Below are positions 1-6,949 of a stretch of 34,740 bases of DNA, piece after piece. The number at the start of each line of letters is the position of its first letter. Position 1 is the stretch's first letter. The stretch is taken from contig WQVX01000014.1 of the NCBI GenBank assembly GCA_009785615.1, positions 1 through 34,740 of the forward strand, written 5' to 3'. The notes beneath the pieces were generated by a model. That model was not told the origin of the DNA and made no database searches. It was given only the letters and a program-made list of their open reading frames with translations. Source of the stretch: Defluviitaleaceae bacterium. Its GTDB lineage: Bacteria > Bacillota > Clostridia > Lachnospirales > WQUN01. The translations under genes and the position numbers were made by a program.

Positions 1-556
1 TTGGGGTAGGTTCCGGGTTTGGAGTAGGTTCCGGGTTTGGAGTAGGTTCCGGGTTTGGAGTAGGTTCCGGGTTTGGAGTAGGTTCCGGGTTTGGAGTAGG
101 TTCCGGGTTTGGAGTGGGTTCCGGGTTTGGGGTAGACTTCGGGTTTGGGGTAGACTCCGGGTTTGGAGTAGGTTCCGGATCTGGAGTAGGCTCCGGGCTT
201 GGGGTAGGCTCCGGGCTTGGAGTAGGTTCCGGGTTTGGAGTAGGTTCCGGGTTTGGAGTGGGCTCCGGGTTTGGGGTAGACTCTGGGTTTGGAGTAGGAG
301 TAGGTGTTGGTAAAAGGGCAGGCGGAGAAGTTGTGCCCATTAAGACAGTTTCGGAATTTGAAATAAAATTAGAAGCATTGCCCCCTGACCTTGAATTTCT
401 TGTTGGCCTTCTTCCGTTTCTTCCTCTTGAAGTAGTACCGACAGCATCATTGTCAGTATATGCAATACTAAAAGCAATGATATTTGCATTAGAAGTGTCA
501 AAAGTAAGCATAGTAATTAAAACAATACATATCAAAAATAATTTATTGTGAGGCAT
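1..556 (-). CDS. Exported protein with (NPEPTP)n linker, C-terminal part outside the window
   Basis: ATG at 556-554 is preceded by GGAGG at 563-567 with a 6-nt spacer, and the frame stays open to the window edge, so the 3' end is missing. The protein begins [19 protein letters not shown], a short basic start plus a hydrophobic stretch, which reads as a signal peptide. About 60 polar residues follow, with an Arg/Ser/Gly-rich patch ([16 protein letters not shown]), and then from about residue 82 a proline-rich repeat of NPEPTP, with Ser, Asp and Lys variants. Such repeats are usual spacers in Gram-positive wall-spanning or wall-attached proteins, holding a domain away from the membrane. The functional domain should lie downstream and cannot be seen. 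The + strand reading of the same DNA (a GSGFGV repeat) has no ribosome binding site or export signal and is a shadow. Sure of the gene; function unknown. Confidence 0.85.
   Translation of the reverse strand, partial: MPHNKLFLICIVLITMLTFDTSNANIIAFSIAYTDNDAVGTTSRGRNGRRPTRNSRSGGNASNFISNSETVLMGTTSPPALLPTPTPTPNPESTPNPEPTPNPEPTPNPEPTPSPEPTPSPEPTPDPEPTPNPESTPNPKSTPNPEPTPNPEPTPNPEPTPNPEPTPNPEPTPNPEPTPNPEPTP
9..296. repeat. Tandem repeat, 16 units of 18 bp
   Basis: Sixteen back-to-back 18-bp units start at 9, 27, 45 and so on to 279; a partial unit precedes them at the window edge. The first five units are identical (GGTTCCGGGTTTGGAGTA on the + strand). Later units differ by a few bases, giving NPES, NPKS, SPEP and DPEP variants in the - strand protein. 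The period is a multiple of three, so unit gain or loss keeps the frame. Identity is highest toward the window edge, which suggests recent expansion there; the array probably continues beyond position 1. Confidence 0.95.
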
Positions 557-592
557 TATAATCCTCCCTCTCTTCTGAAAGTAAATTAACGT

Positions 593-625
593 GAGTTCAA
601 TAAACAAAAATTGTTCATCGAACTT
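593..625 (-). promoter_or_regulatory. Hairpin in the leader of the (NPEPTP)n gene
   Basis: Arms 593-605 and 613-625 flank a 7-nt loop. Read as - strand RNA they form 12 consecutive pairs, two of them G-U wobbles; read as + strand RNA the same two positions are A-C mismatches. The hairpin therefore fits the - strand transcript. It ends about 25 nt upstream of the GGAGG at 563-567. No T-tract follows on the - strand, so it is not a standard terminator. Role unknown. Confidence 0.45.
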
Positions 626-687
626 TGATCTTATTCACAACTGTCTCTAAATCGAAAAAAGCTTAGCACATATGTATTTAATTCGAC

Positions 688-715
688 AATATATTTTTAG
701 TTAAGAATTTATAAA
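688..715 (-). promoter_or_regulatory. Weak candidate promoter for the (NPEPTP)n gene
   Basis: On the - strand TTTATA (715-710) is followed after 16 bp by TATATT (693-688). The region is very AT-rich, so chance matches are likely. It would give a leader of about 125 nt containing the hairpin at 593-625. Confidence 0.25.
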
Positions 716-764
716 AACTATTTGTGCAAGAGTTGTATCCATGGTTTTTATGAAAAATAATTAG

Positions 765-814
765 ACATAAAAAAAGCTCGAAAGTGGCTTAAATTAGCAA
801 CCTTTCGAGCTTTT
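765..814 (-). terminator. Rho-independent terminator of the ferredoxin gene
   Basis: A perfect 13-bp stem (772-784 with 802-814; core AGCTCGAAAG) is followed on the - strand by seven T. It lies 27 bp past the ferredoxin stop codon and separates that gene from the (NPEPTP)n gene. Confidence 0.9.
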
Positions 815-841
815 AACTATCAATCGGAGGGAATTCGCTTT

Positions 842-1012
842 TTAAGCTTCCTCACATGCATCAACAGGACATACGTCAGCACATGCACCACAATCAATAC
901 AATCCGGTGCATTAATTACATACTTAGAATCGCCCGCTGAAATGCAAGATGTAGGACATGCACCCTCACATGCGCTACAGTTAATACAATTGTCATTAAT
1001 TACATAAGCCAT
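842..1012 (-). CDS. 2[4Fe-4S] ferredoxin, 56 aa
   Basis: Small low-potential electron carrier of the clostridial ferredoxin type. Two cluster motifs are complete: C9-I-N-C12-S-A-C15-E-G-A-C19-P and C38-I-D-C41-G-A-C44-A-D-V-C48-P, and the two halves are internally similar as usual in the family. An acidic C-terminus (DACEEA) is also typical. The start is ATG at 1012 (MAYVINDN), 7 nt after AAGGAGGA at 1021-1028; the in-frame ATG 27 bp upstream (1039) has no such site. It stands alone with its own promoter (1055-1083) and terminator (765-814), so it probably serves several redox enzymes rather than a neighbour. Extra Cys residues C23 and C53 lie outside the eight ligands. Confidence 0.97.
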   Translation of the reverse strand: MAYVINDNCINCSACEGACPTSCISAGDSKYVINAPDCIDCGACADVCPVDACEEA

Positions 1013-1054
1013 AATTTTTCTCCTCCTTAGATTTTCCAATTTAAACTATCAGAT

Positions 1055-1083
1055 AGTATACACCGGATTATTAGGCTTATCAA
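1055..1083 (-). promoter_or_regulatory. Sigma-A type promoter of the ferredoxin gene
   Basis: On the - strand TTGATA (1083-1078), a 17-bp spacer and TATACT (1060-1055). Transcription would start near 1048, giving a leader of about 36 nt. Confidence 0.75.
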
Positions 1084-1157
1084 GACATAAATAGACCTCT
1101 TATCATAACCGCAAATCCGGCATTAGAGCTGTTCAAACGTAATAAATCCAGTGAATT

Positions 1158-2417
1158 TTAATTTTCTGTTTCTTCTGCCTCTGCTGCCTCTGGTTTAGTT
1201 ATGCTGCTATACCAGCGAACAGTATCCATATATGCATGAAAAACGTCTTCTACATTTAATTTGTGAAGGGTCATTAATCTATTAACTTCGCTCCAATCGG
1301 CAGCTTCATAAGCCTTAACAAAATGAATAACTTTTGCAAAGTCTCCCTCTCCAAAAACTAATGCATCATAAATATTTTCGGTTACAGATATAATTTTAAA
1401 GGCTTCTGCCATAGACATTTCTAACACTATATCTAAAATAGAAAATAGTCCCATAAGAAACAGAGCCGGTGCATGTATAGCCATTTCAAAATGTCGGGAT
1501 AGATTTTCAGAAAATTTTGCCCGCACAAGAGACAATCTTGTTAATTCGTCTGGTTTATCATCTGCCAAAAGTCCGGATGTAGCGGTTGTAACCCATTTAC
1601 GTACTTCTGTTTGACCAAGCATAGCTACTGCATGTTGTATGCTTTTTACTTTTTGAGAAAGTCCCATATAAGGCGAGTTAACCAGTTTTAACAAGGATAT
1701 GGACAAAGAAGTATCTTGGCTAACAACTTTAACTACTTCTTCTATTGAAAAATCGGGTTCTCTAACTATATTCATCAACTGTATGCGGTTTACTTTAACC
1801 GGTGCTATAGTATTGTGCCCTTTATTTACAGGTACTTTATAAAAACGTCCTTCAAAAAAGGCAAATCCGCCTGAGCGTATACTATTAAAAACATTGATAT
1901 CATTAACATCAGAAGCTATAAAAGTATGCTTAGGATACTGTCGCATAATTCCACGATATTCTTCCATAACTTTTTTGTTATTTAATCTAAAGCTAATAAA
2001 TATAAAATCGCATAGTTCGACTATAGATTGCTTAGCACTATAATCTTTAATATTTTCTACTGCAAAACGATAACCGGATTTTCTTAATTTTTTTATACAA
2101 TCAGTAAAAATTGATTCTGCCGGAACTTCGTCTCCCAATAAAAAAATAATTTTATCTGCTGGCTGGGTACATTGCAAAGTAACATCTGAAAGCAATGTAA
2201 AATGATTAATTGGAACAAATAATGGTGCCCCATTGGTAAAACCATTTAGCCCTACATCTTCTAAAACATCTAAGCTAGGTAAATTTATAACACCATCAAA
2301 TAACCTAACTGCATATTGGTCGGCTAAATAATCGTCCCCACGCTGGTATCTGAAACAGTAAGATTCAAGTTCTAAAATGCTCGTTAATACCGGCTTTGGC
2401 ACAATTAATAATTTCAT
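1158..2417 (-). CDS. EAL-like/HDOD domain signalling protein, 419 aa
   Basis: Resembles the COG3434/YuxH group, with an N-terminal EAL-like region (about 1-195) and a C-terminal HDOD region (about 205-400). HDOD signs are the helical stretch SLLKLVNSPYMGLSQKVKSI, the following HAVAMLGQTEVRKWV and a hydrophobic late half. The EAL part is degenerate: the catalytic ExL motif is absent near the start and the usual DDFG position reads ENIKDYS, so c-di-GMP hydrolysis is unlikely. Binding or protein-protein signalling remains possible. The start is ATG at 2417, 6 nt after AAGGAGG (2424-2430); an upstream in-frame start at 2444 lacks a site. It follows the NYN gene by 39 bp and probably shares its transcript. 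The C-terminus is acidic. Confidence 0.85.
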   Translation of the reverse strand: MKLLIVPKPVLTSILELESYCFRYQRGDDYLADQYAVRLFDGVINLPSLDVLEDVGLNGFTNGAPLFVPINHFTLLSDVTLQCTQPADKIIFLLGDEVPAESIFTDCIKKLRKSGYRFAVENIKDYSAKQSIVELCDFIFISFRLNNKKVMEEYRGIMRQYPKHTFIASDVNDINVFNSIRSGGFAFFEGRFYKVPVNKGHNTIAPVKVNRIQLMNIVREPDFSIEEVVKVVSQDTSLSISLLKLVNSPYMGLSQKVKSIQHAVAMLGQTEVRKWVTTATSGLLADDKPDELTRLSLVRAKFSENLSRHFEMAIHAPALFLMGLFSILDIVLEMSMAEAFKIISVTENIYDALVFGEGDFAKVIHFVKAYEAADWSEVNRLMTLHKLNVEDVFHAYMDTVRWYSSITKPEAAEAEETEN

Positions 2418-2456
2418 AAAGCCCCTCCTTGTATTTTGAGACACAATTTTTATGTT

Positions 2457-4103
2457 CTATTTTTCAATTTTTTTAAGCCAAGCTTCAAATTTTGCTTGAT
2501 GTGCTTTTGCTACCCATTCTTTAAAAATTAAGTAAGACTTGCCATTAAATTTAAATTCATCTTTCCAGTATTTTAGCTTTCCATCAATCATGCGTTGTTC
2601 TCGCATATCAATATTTGCTACAACTTCTTTAAACACCGGCACTGTTACACTAAAAGTTTTTTGGCTATAGTTGGCAGTTAAAAGACGTTTAATCTCTTTG
2701 TCAGGAATGGTCTCTTCCTGAGAAAGACGGATAAAAGTGCTTCTTATCTTTTTACGTGCGGATCCTTCAACTGTAGAAGCCTCTACTGAAGAAGTTTTAA
2801 CCGAAGGTTCTTTAGTAGAAGTTTCTTTTAATGCCGAGATTGATAAATCAGGGGCTTCTTGAATGATTTCTTCTGATTTTACCTCTTTTGATTTTGTTTC
2901 TTCTGCTGTAGGGGTGGCAATTAAAGGCTTGGCTATTTCTAAAGTTTCATTTTTAGGTTCACTTACAAGCAAAGTTTCATTTGCAGGGGTAAGTTCTTCC
3001 AAAGCAAATGTAAATGTCATCTCATCTGCTATATCAAACAATGAACGAACTTTTTGCCCATCTTTAAGTGTGAACATTAAATTTGGGAAGTCTTCTACTA
3101 AGTCTTCAGCTTTTTCATTTTCAGCAGTTCGTTTGGTGATACGCATTATTGTGCCATCAGATACCCTTAAACAGTAAGGGCTGGCTGTTACTACAAATCT
3201 CATAAATTCACCAAAACGCTTAAATCCATAATATCCGGATCTAAAGGTAGGTAAATAATGTTCTATATATGCTTTAAACAAAGAATTCTCTAAATCTGTA
3301 TCGACAGCTTCAAACAATACATTAATAATCTGTTTAATTACATGTAAAGAACCTGATAAATCTCGCGAATTTTTCCAAATTGGAATGTTAGCCTTTAGTA
3401 GTGCCTCACTATATTTATTTTTTGGCAATTTGCTGGGCATCTTAGTTTCAGTAGGAACAAAACTTGGTGGTGTAACCTTTTGCTTTTCTATCTCAACAGG
3501 CGGGGTGGGTGGTTTAGGCTTTGCAGGAGCAGGGGGTATATTAGGGGAAGAAACAGGAGGAGGGGTAGGAGGAGTAACCAGTATAGTACCTCTGTTTAAA
3601 TTTTTGACCAAGGCACTAAGGGATTGGTCATTTTTTTCTAGTGTTAAAAAGATATCACATGCGTTTTTAAATATTATATTTGTATTGCGATCAAAGCCAC
3701 AGCCAATAACCCGTTTACCATATGTGTGAAGCTTTTTTGCTAAAAATGCAAAAATACCATCACCTGAAGCAATCACATAATTTTCTATTTCCGGATGCTT
3801 TGCAAGAAGTTCTACAGCATCTATGATTAAGCTGACATCGGCAGCATTTTTAACTTTGTCATGATGGTTAGTATTAAATATTTGCACTGGTTCAATACCT
3901 ATTTGCAAAACATAGCTTTGCAAATTTCGATTAATCTGTAACATCCAATCAGCATAAGCCCTTTGAATGGATATTCCCTTTACTACATCCAATTCTAAAA
4001 TTCTACGATGAATTTCGTCCAATTGAAGGGTTCTGTTAATCTTTGAATTAAATAAGCTAATCAAATTTTCAACATCATAAAATACTGCTGTATTGCAAGA
4101 CAT
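2457..4103 (-). CDS. NYN (PIN-like) domain protein with LOTUS-like domain, 548 aa
   Basis: The N-terminal 155 residues form a LabA/DUF88-type NYN domain, a PIN-like metal-dependent RNase fold. Its acidic positions are visible: D10 in VFYDVENL, D89 and D95 in NAADVSLIIDAVEL, and D115 in IASGDGIFAF. A proline-rich linker (about 178-203) leads to a segment at 228-325 (with YYGFKRFGEFMRF) that looks like a LOTUS/OST-HTH RNA-binding domain. An acidic Ser/Thr/Glu-rich linker (375-450) then leads to an unassigned C-terminal domain (450-548). NYN plus LOTUS is the architecture of MARF1-type RNases, so RNA cleavage is a reasonable inference. The start chosen is ATG at 4103, 8 nt after GGAGA (4112-4116); ATG at 4118 is possible but has a poor site. 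First gene of a unit with the HDOD gene. Confidence 0.85.
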   Translation of the reverse strand: MSCNTAVFYDVENLISLFNSKINRTLQLDEIHRRILELDVVKGISIQRAYADWMLQINRNLQSYVLQIGIEPVQIFNTNHHDKVKNAADVSLIIDAVELLAKHPEIENYVIASGDGIFAFLAKKLHTYGKRVIGCGFDRNTNIIFKNACDIFLTLEKNDQSLSALVKNLNRGTILVTPPTPPPVSSPNIPPAPAKPKPPTPPVEIEKQKVTPPSFVPTETKMPSKLPKNKYSEALLKANIPIWKNSRDLSGSLHVIKQIINVLFEAVDTDLENSLFKAYIEHYLPTFRSGYYGFKRFGEFMRFVVTASPYCLRVSDGTIMRITKRTAENEKAEDLVEDFPNLMFTLKDGQKVRSLFDIADEMTFTFALEELTPANETLLVSEPKNETLEIAKPLIATPTAEETKSKEVKSEEIIQEAPDLSISALKETSTKEPSVKTSSVEASTVEGSARKKIRSTFIRLSQEETIPDKEIKRLLTANYSQKTFSVTVPVFKEVVANIDMREQRMIDGKLKYWKDEFKFNGKSYLIFKEWVAKAHQAKFEAWLKKIEK

Positions 4104-4139
4104 GGTGCCACTCTCCATTTCATCTTTTGGTGCTATGAA

Positions 4140-4168
4140 ATTATATCATGATTACTTCAGGAAAACAA
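4140..4168 (-). promoter_or_regulatory. Promoter of the NYN-HDOD unit
   Basis: On the - strand TTGTTT (4168-4163), a 17-bp spacer and TATAAT (4145-4140), with an extended -10 TGA just upstream. Transcription would begin near 4133, about 30 nt before the chosen start, and would still cover the alternative start at 4118. Confidence 0.75.
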
Positions 4169-4262
4169 TTTTTTGATATTCATTGATATTTTTGACTTAA
4201 TAATTATATCTTGAAGGAAATTTTAGGTATGGTTATTTGAGTGTTGTGTTTTTAAATCGCAT

Positions 4263-4299
4263 AAAAAAATCAAGTGGCTTGTTTTTTGCCACTTGATTT
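4263..4299 (-). terminator. Terminator, copy 1 of a repeated element
   Basis: A 12-bp stem (4267-4278 with 4288-4299; AAATCAAGTGGC arm), a 9-nt T-rich loop and a 7-T tail on the - strand. It lies 100 bp downstream of the small gene at 4399-4596. A near-identical copy occurs at 23527-23563. Confidence 0.85.
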
Positions 4300-4398
4300 A
4301 GGGAGTCTAAATTGGATTTTACTTGATAAAGTTAGTTAAATCGCCGAAAGATGGTTGTTATCACCCCTTCCCACAGTGTAATAAAAGTTCATTAACTA

Positions 4399-4596
4399 CT
4401 ACCAGCGACGTCTGCGGCAAAATGGTCCGCAAAACCGCCTGCGTGCTTGATGTGGGAAGTGGTGATGTCCAAAACCGGGCCCAAAGCCATGATGAGGAAA
4501 ACGACCGGGAGCAAACCCTCCATGAAAGTATGGATCAATACCATCACAAAATCCTCCGGCACAACCATCGCCCCAGCTATCAAATCCGTAAAACAT
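4399..4596 (-). CDS. Small Gly/His/Phe/Arg-rich protein, 65 aa
   Basis: Not recognised. The sequence starts MFYGFDSWGDGCAGGF, continues through Gly/Phe/His/Pro clusters (FAPGRFPHHGFGPGFGHHHF) and ends in a basic Cys/Arg tail (RRRFCGPFCRRRRW). There are four Cys (12, 17, 58, 62) and no signal peptide or membrane segment. Composition resembles small structural or coat-type proteins of spore formers, or metal-binding His-rich peptides, but that is only compositional. Support for a real gene: AAAAGGAG at 4607-4614, 10 nt before the ATG; a terminator downstream (4263-4299); and position behind hlyIII on the same strand with no terminator between. An overlapping frame (4392-4583) lacks a ribosome binding site. 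The leader can fold over the ribosome binding site. Confidence 0.7.
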   Translation of the reverse strand: MFYGFDSWGDGCAGGFCDGIDPYFHGGFAPGRFPHHGFGPGFGHHHFPHQARRRFCGPFCRRRRW

Positions 4597-4599
4597 TTA

Positions 4600-4666
4600 T
4601 GTCACACTCCTTTTATTTTTTAGCTTAGTACATACTATTCAGGACATACTAAAGTGTGACAAGCTA
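4600..4666 (-). promoter_or_regulatory. Possible pseudoknot leader over the ribosome binding site
   Basis: In the - strand RNA, TAGCTT (4666-4661) plus AGTA (4650-4647) can pair with the contiguous TACTAAGCTA (4630-4621), leaving a 10-nt bulge that contains GTCACAC. The bulge segment TGTCACACT (4661-4653) is the perfect complement of AGTGTGACA (4608-4600), which overlaps the end of the GGAG site (4610-4607) and lies just before the ATG. The two helices could form together as a pseudoknot or alternate, and the second would hinder ribosome binding. It resembles no RNA family that I recognise. Inference from pairing only. Confidence 0.4.
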
Positions 4667-4682
4667 TGAAGCCGGCTTCTTA

Positions 4683-5348
4683 CTATCGCATTACAAACAT
4701 TGCTATAGCTATTGAATGCAAAATAGATGCTACAATTACAAACAGATGAAAAATTGAATGCATATATTTCTTTCGTCTACCTATTACATAAAATAGTACT
4801 CCTACAGTATATAGAACCCCGCCAATTAATATAAGTGTAAAAAAAGCCACGCCCAGCACAGAAATAAGCCGGTTAATTCTAAAAATTGCTGCCCATCCCA
4901 TTCCCAGGTAGCAAATTACAGAAAAAACAATAAAACGATTTACGTTAATAGAGTTAAGCACTATACCAACAATGGCAATTCCCCATATTATAGAAAATAA
5001 TACCCAAGCATCTATTGGATACGCCTCTCTAAAATGAGTTAAAAGGATAGGTGTATAAGATCCTGCAATCAACACATAAATAGTACAATGGTCAAGTATT
5101 CTAAAAACACGTTTAGGAAGCCCCAGTTGTAAACCATGGTATATACTGGACATTGTAAATAACAAAACTACAGAAAAACCGTAAATAAGCCCACTTACTA
5201 TACCCCATATATTTTGATTATAAGCCGCTAAAATAACACAAAATAATAATGCTACTACACCTATCCCACCACCTACTATGTGAGTTATCATGTTAAACCG
5301 TTCTTCACCTTTTGTATATAGGGGCATACCGGACATTACTTTGGTCAT
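4683..5348 (-). CDS. Hemolysin III / PAQR family membrane protein, 221 aa
   Basis: Seven hydrophobic segments fill the protein. The PAQR motifs are present: SSIYHG after the second segment, LDHCTIYVLIAGSYTP around the third, and HSIFHLFVIVASILH near the C-terminus, supplying the Ser/Asp/His residues that bind zinc in this superfamily. Bacterial members are annotated hemolysin III (YqfA/YplQ); a real cytolytic role is poorly supported, and a hydrolase or lipid-homeostasis role is possible. The start is ATG at 5348 (MTKVMSG), with GGAGA at 5354-5358 and a 5-6 nt spacer; the in-frame ATG at 5360 would itself overlap that site. It has its own promoter (5419-5447), and the small gene at 4399-4596 follows on the same strand. 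Confidence 0.93.
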   Translation of the reverse strand: MTKVMSGMPLYTKGEERFNMITHIVGGGIGVVALLFCVILAAYNQNIWGIVSGLIYGFSVVLLFTMSSIYHGLQLGLPKRVFRILDHCTIYVLIAGSYTPILLTHFREAYPIDAWVLFSIIWGIAIVGIVLNSINVNRFIVFSVICYLGMGWAAIFRINRLISVLGVAFFTLILIGGVLYTVGVLFYVIGRRKKYMHSIFHLFVIVASILHSIAIAMFVMR

Positions 5349-5418
5349 ATTAATCTCCATTCTAGCTGTGCCTGTGTTGAAAAATCAAATAGAGGCGAGG
5401 CAACCAAATTGTTATATT

Positions 5419-5447
5419 ATTATATCACCCCTATGAGATGGAGGCAA
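5419..5447 (-). promoter_or_regulatory. Extended -10 promoter of the hemolysin III gene
   Basis: On the - strand TTGCCT (5447-5442), a 17-bp spacer and TATAAT (5424-5419) preceded by TGA, a perfect extended -10. Start near 5412, leader about 64 nt. It sits just past the MATE gene stop (5460). Confidence 0.7.
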
Positions 5448-5459
5448 TTACCATATTCA

Positions 5460-6824
5460 CTATGCTTTGGTTACATCTTTAAGCCATTTGCCTTTTGGTA
5501 CTCTCCACAGCACAAGAATTGTTTTAAAAACACTATCGCTACGAAGTATTATAAATACAATCCAAACCGGCCAGCCCATCACAAGCCCTGTAAGTATACC
5601 TAAAGGGATTGAAATAATCCACATAAATATGACATCTGCTACCATAACAAATTTAGCATCGCCACCACCTCTAAGAGCACCCATCATGGACATGCTGTCA
5701 AGAGACATGAATATAACACTAACTGAAATAATGTGCGTCAATTGTAAGGCATATACATGTGCTGTATCGGAAAGCTCATAAAAATTTACAAATGGCACAC
5801 GTATTGCTTGAATAAATGCAAAAGACAAAATGCCTACAAAAAAGCTTATAATAATCATCCCATTTGCAATTTGTTTTGCTCTGTCATAACGACCTTCTCC
5901 AATAGTGTTGCCGGTTATTACTGATGCTGCACTTGCAAAGCTGAATATGACAATGCTGACAAATTGAAGCAAAAGGCCGCCTATAGCGTTAGCCGCTACA
6001 AATTCACGACCAATACGTCCTATTATCACATTTAAAATAAAAAAGCCGGATGCCCAAAATACTTCATTCATAACTACAGGAAGTCCATATTTCATAAAGC
6101 TTGTAATAAGACCCTTGCTCCGCTTTCCTAAATTATGAAGCCTAAGTGCCAATTTCTTTTCAAATTTAAGTACATATACAGCAATTATGATGATTTCAAC
6201 AAATCGCGCGCTTACTGTAGCAATGGCTGCCCCGGCAATGCCTAAAGCAGGAAAGCCAAAATGTCCAAAAATAAGTACATAGTTAAGCGATGCACTGATT
6301 ATAAGGGATATAGAAAACACTACCACAGGCATTTTAACTATTCTTACAGAACGCAATGCCGTAATTCCGGCGTTTGTAAAGCCCCATACAAGATAACCTA
6401 AGCTCATTATACGCAAATATATTACGCCTTCAGCTATTACTTCTTGGTCAGTAGTAAGTATGTTCATTAGGTAATGAGGGATAAAAAATGCCATAGCTGC
6501 AAAAAACAGATTTAAAATGATTATTGCACGGTACATAAACGCAAATATTTCACGTACCCGCTCTTTATTGTCTGCCCCCCAAAACTGTGCAATAAGTATA
6601 CTGCATCCCGAAGCTATCCCAAATGTAATTATCATAAACATCATAGAAAATTGATTAGCTAATGCAGAAGCAGAAAGTTGTACTTCACCCACAAGTCCAA
6701 GCATTAAGGTATCTACAGCTTTTACTCCAAAGTTTATCAAGCCCATCAACATCGCAGGAAATGCTATTGACATAAATTTTCTAATAAATTCTTTATCCAA
6801 AAACGCAAGTGAAATGTGTTTCAT
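5460..6824 (-). CDS. MATE family efflux transporter, 454 aa
   Basis: Polytopic membrane protein of normal MATE length, about 12 hydrophobic segments in two similar halves. Family hallmarks: the opening helix IAFPAMLMGLINFGVKAVDT with LMLGLVGEVQLSASALANQ, and the second-half counterpart FVAANAIGGLLLQFVSIVIF. MATE proteins export drugs or metabolites by Na+ or H+ antiport; the substrate cannot be read here. The start is ATG at 6824 with GGGAGG about 11 nt upstream. The promoter (6883-6911) lies within the terminator of the upstream membrane-protein gene, so it is probably transcribed alone. There is no local regulator gene and no clear terminator before hlyIII. Confidence 0.95.
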   Translation of the reverse strand: MKHISLAFLDKEFIRKFMSIAFPAMLMGLINFGVKAVDTLMLGLVGEVQLSASALANQFSMMFMIITFGIASGCSILIAQFWGADNKERVREIFAFMYRAIIILNLFFAAMAFFIPHYLMNILTTDQEVIAEGVIYLRIMSLGYLVWGFTNAGITALRSVRIVKMPVVVFSISLIISASLNYVLIFGHFGFPALGIAGAAIATVSARFVEIIIIAVYVLKFEKKLALRLHNLGKRSKGLITSFMKYGLPVVMNEVFWASGFFILNVIIGRIGREFVAANAIGGLLLQFVSIVIFSFASAASVITGNTIGEGRYDRAKQIANGMIIISFFVGILSFAFIQAIRVPFVNFYELSDTAHVYALQLTHIISVSVIFMSLDSMSMMGALRGGGDAKFVMVADVIFMWIISIPLGILTGLVMGWPVWIVFIILRSDSVFKTILVLWRVPKGKWLKDVTKA

Positions 6825-6852
6825 TATATTAATAACCTCCCGGTAATTTTTT

Positions 6853-6902
6853 CAAAAAAAGCCCCTTTCCGTTGAAGTTAGCATAATAACGGAAAATGGG
6901 CT
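6853..6902 (-). terminator. Terminator of the 316-aa membrane protein gene
   Basis: Arms 6860-6873 (AGCCCCTTTCCGTT) and 6888-6902 (AACGGAAAATGGGCT) pair with one small internal irregularity, and the - strand continues with seven T. It is 47 bp past the stop codon at 6950. Confidence 0.85.
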
Positions 6903-6911
6903 AAAAATCAA
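6883..6911 (-). promoter_or_regulatory. Promoter of the MATE gene, overlapping the preceding terminator
   Basis: On the - strand TTGATT (6911-6906), a 17-bp spacer and TATTAT (6888-6883). The -10 box sits at the edge of the terminator loop, so a transcript starting here would contain only the second arm and could not form the terminator. Confidence 0.55.
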
Positions 6912-6949
6912 ATCCTAAATGATTTCTGCATAATTGAGAATATCGCGTT

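Noticed and set aside
1..300. CRISPR-like repeat array
   Set aside because: Units are directly adjacent 18-mers with no spacers and encode a protein linker in frame.
114..551. Forward-strand frame encoding a GSGFGV repeat protein
   Set aside because: No ribosome binding site or export signal; the - strand reading has both, and the repeat is the antisense of an NPEPTP linker.
4323..4628. Forward frame of 101 aa across the small Gly/His-rich gene
   Set aside because: No ribosome binding site, and antisense to a gene with one; composition is that of a shadow frame.
4668..4679. GAAGCCGGCTTC palindrome as a terminator after hemolysin III
   Set aside because: No loop-length stem and no T-tract on the - strand.
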